Shown piece after piece: positions 14,246 to 15,022 of a stretch of DNA of 15,022 nt. Below the pieces are notes generated by a model. That model was not told the DNA's origin. It did not search any database and saw only the letters and a list, made by a program, of their open reading frames with translations. The stretch spans positions 1-15,022 of the forward strand of contig CATLIP010000021.1 in NCBI GenBank assembly GCA_949957035.1, written 5' to 3'. The translations under genes were made by a program, and so were the position numbers. Position 1 is the stretch's first letter; each line of letters opens with the position of its first letter. This stretch comes from an uncultured Lachnospiraceae bacterium. GTDB taxonomy: Bacteria > Bacillota_A > Clostridia > Lachnospirales > Lachnospiraceae.

Positions 14246-14920
14246 ATGGAAAATATGGTAAATGTATATTTTAGCGGTAAGCGTTACAGTGTTCCGGCAG
14301 ACCTTACAATTATGACCGCCATGGAATACGCCGGCTATACATGGAAAAGAGGATGCGGCTGCCGTCATGGTTTCTGCGGAGCCTGTGCGACCGTATACCG
14401 TATCAAGGGAAAAAATGAATTAAAGACCTGCCTTGCCTGCCAGACTCAGGTGGAAGAGGGAATGTATGTGGCAAGTATTCCATTTTTCCCGACTGATAAG
14501 AGAACCTATGACATTGAGGATATCAAACCGACTCAGCAGATCATGATGGAACTCTATCCGGAAATCTATAGCTGTATCGGATGTAATGCCTGCACAAAGG
14601 CATGTACCCAGGATCTGAATGTTATGCAGTACATCGCATACGCGCAGCGGGGCGAGTTCGAGAAGTGTGCGGAGGAATCCTTCGACTGTATCGGGTGCGG
14701 CTGCTGTACCGTAAGATGTCCGGCAGGTATCTCTCATCCCCATGTAGGTGTTCTGGCAAGAAGGCTTACAGGAAAATACATCGCGCCTAAGACTGAGCAT
14801 CTTGCAGACCGTGTAGAAGAAATCAATAAAGGCGAGTATGACGAGCTGATTGAGCAGATTATGCAGAAGCCAATCACAGAGATGCAGGAACTTTATAATA
14901 CCAGAGAGATTGAGAAGTAA
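14246..14920 (+). CDS. Fumarate-reductase/succinate-dehydrogenase-type iron-sulfur subunit
   Basis: 224 residues from ATG 14246, preceded by AGAAAGGA about 10 bases upstream; an in-frame ATG at 14201 lies inside the hairpin region and has no such site. An N-terminal plant-type [2Fe-2S] domain is followed by GCGCRHGFCGAC (Cys39, 44, 47, with Cys62 as fourth ligand). Two four-cysteine groups follow: CIGCNACTKAC (110, 113, 116, 120) and CIGCGCCTVRC (148, 151, 154, 158, plus an extra Cys153). The layout matches the FrdB/SdhB and TfrB N-terminal halves, but there is no fused HdrB-like C-terminus. It would link an electron donor to the flavoprotein encoded just downstream. No membrane anchor gene is seen, suggesting a soluble, quinone-independent enzyme (inference). 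Confidence 0.82.
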   Translation: MENMVNVYFSGKRYSVPADLTIMTAMEYAGYTWKRGCGCRHGFCGACATVYRIKGKNELKTCLACQTQVEEGMYVASIPFFPTDKRTYDIEDIKPTQQIMMELYPEIYSCIGCNACTKACTQDLNVMQYIAYAQRGEFEKCAEESFDCIGCGCCTVRCPAGISHPHVGVLARRLTGKYIAPKTEHLADRVEEINKGEYDELIEQIMQKPITEMQELYNTREIEK

Positions 14921-14934
14921 GGGAGGGCGTAAAC

Positions 14935-15022
14935 ATGTATACACCATATCCAGAGAATATGATGGAATCCATCAAAAAGGTAGAGGCTACAAGAGAAAAA
15001 CGTATGTCTACAGAACCCAGGC
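14935..15022 (+). CDS. Start of a gene, probably the FAD-binding fumarate-reductase-like flavoprotein subunit (partial)
   Basis: The ATG at 14935 lies 7 bases after a strong GGGAGGG site and 14 bases after the previous stop. It is clearly the next gene of the operon and is cut off by the window edge after 29 codons (MYTPYPENMMESIKKVEATR, then EKRMSTEPR). No catalytic or FAD motif is in view. The N-terminus resembles leaders of Lachnospiraceae FAD-binding proteins annotated as fumarate reductase/succinate dehydrogenase flavoproteins, and the preceding iron-sulfur subunit normally pairs with such a protein. The identity is therefore inferred mainly from context. Confidence 0.6.
   Translation, partial: MYTPYPENMMESIKKVEATREKRMSTEPR

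Noticed and set aside
1..15022. CRISPR arrays, tRNA or rRNA genes, prophage or integrase genes
   Set aside because: No regularly spaced direct repeats, cloverleaf or rRNA-like sequence, or phage-type gene was seen in the window.

Overview
The window looks like a chromosomal segment from a gut-type anaerobic Clostridia, most likely Lachnospiraceae. This is judged from the Gram-positive ribosome binding sites, the moderate GC, the SpoIIE/RsbW-type regulators, and a strictly anaerobic, very iron-sulfur-rich redox operon. No ribosomal or marker gene is present to fix genus or species.

Layout. Bases 1-123 carry a minus-strand remnant of an IS1182-like transposase, cut off by the window edge and by a rearrangement. 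It abuts the 5'-truncated end of an acetyltransferase-like gene (to 611). Bases 648-3313 (+) encode a membrane-anchored Cache-like/HAMP/PP2C phosphatase and an overlapping RsbW-like anti-sigma kinase, part of a partner-switching module with no STAS antagonist in view. A convergent hairpin separates them from a minus-strand chemoreceptor (3419-5230) whose extracytoplasmic domain resembles the zinc-binding CZB domain. Next come an Asn/Asp-rich lipoprotein (5545-5886) and a 49-residue protein gene (6030-6179) with its own promoter and terminator. An LDH/MDH-family dehydrogenase follows (6479-7426) behind a promoter overlapped by a good Rex-like operator.

From 7567 to the right edge there is one long redox cluster on the + strand. 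The order is HdrB, HdrC, HdrA, an MvhD/FloxD-like [2Fe-2S] protein, a FrhB-like FloxC protein, an AsrA/HydB-like FloxB protein and an AsrB-like NAD(P)H/FAD FloxA protein. This is the gene set of the Flox-Hdr complex described in sulfate reducers, in which NADH oxidation by the Flox proteins is thought to feed flavin-based electron bifurcation at HdrA. After about 210 bases packed with inverted repeats there is a fumarate-reductase-type iron-sulfur subunit (14246-14920) and the start of a further gene that is probably its flavoprotein partner.

Working model (inference): NADH enters at FloxA and electrons pass through FloxB/C/D to HdrA. HdrA splits them between ferredoxin and a higher-potential acceptor reached through HdrB/HdrC. 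Bacteria lack the methanogen heterodisulfide and there is no dsrC here, so the acceptor is open. The adjacent FrdB-like module, plus a dehydrogenase carrying the malate-type Arg at its substrate-selecting position, make fumarate a specific, testable candidate. The two halves of methanogen thiol:fumarate reductase subunit TfrB (an FrdB-like part and an HdrB-like part) would here be supplied by two separate genes of the same cluster.
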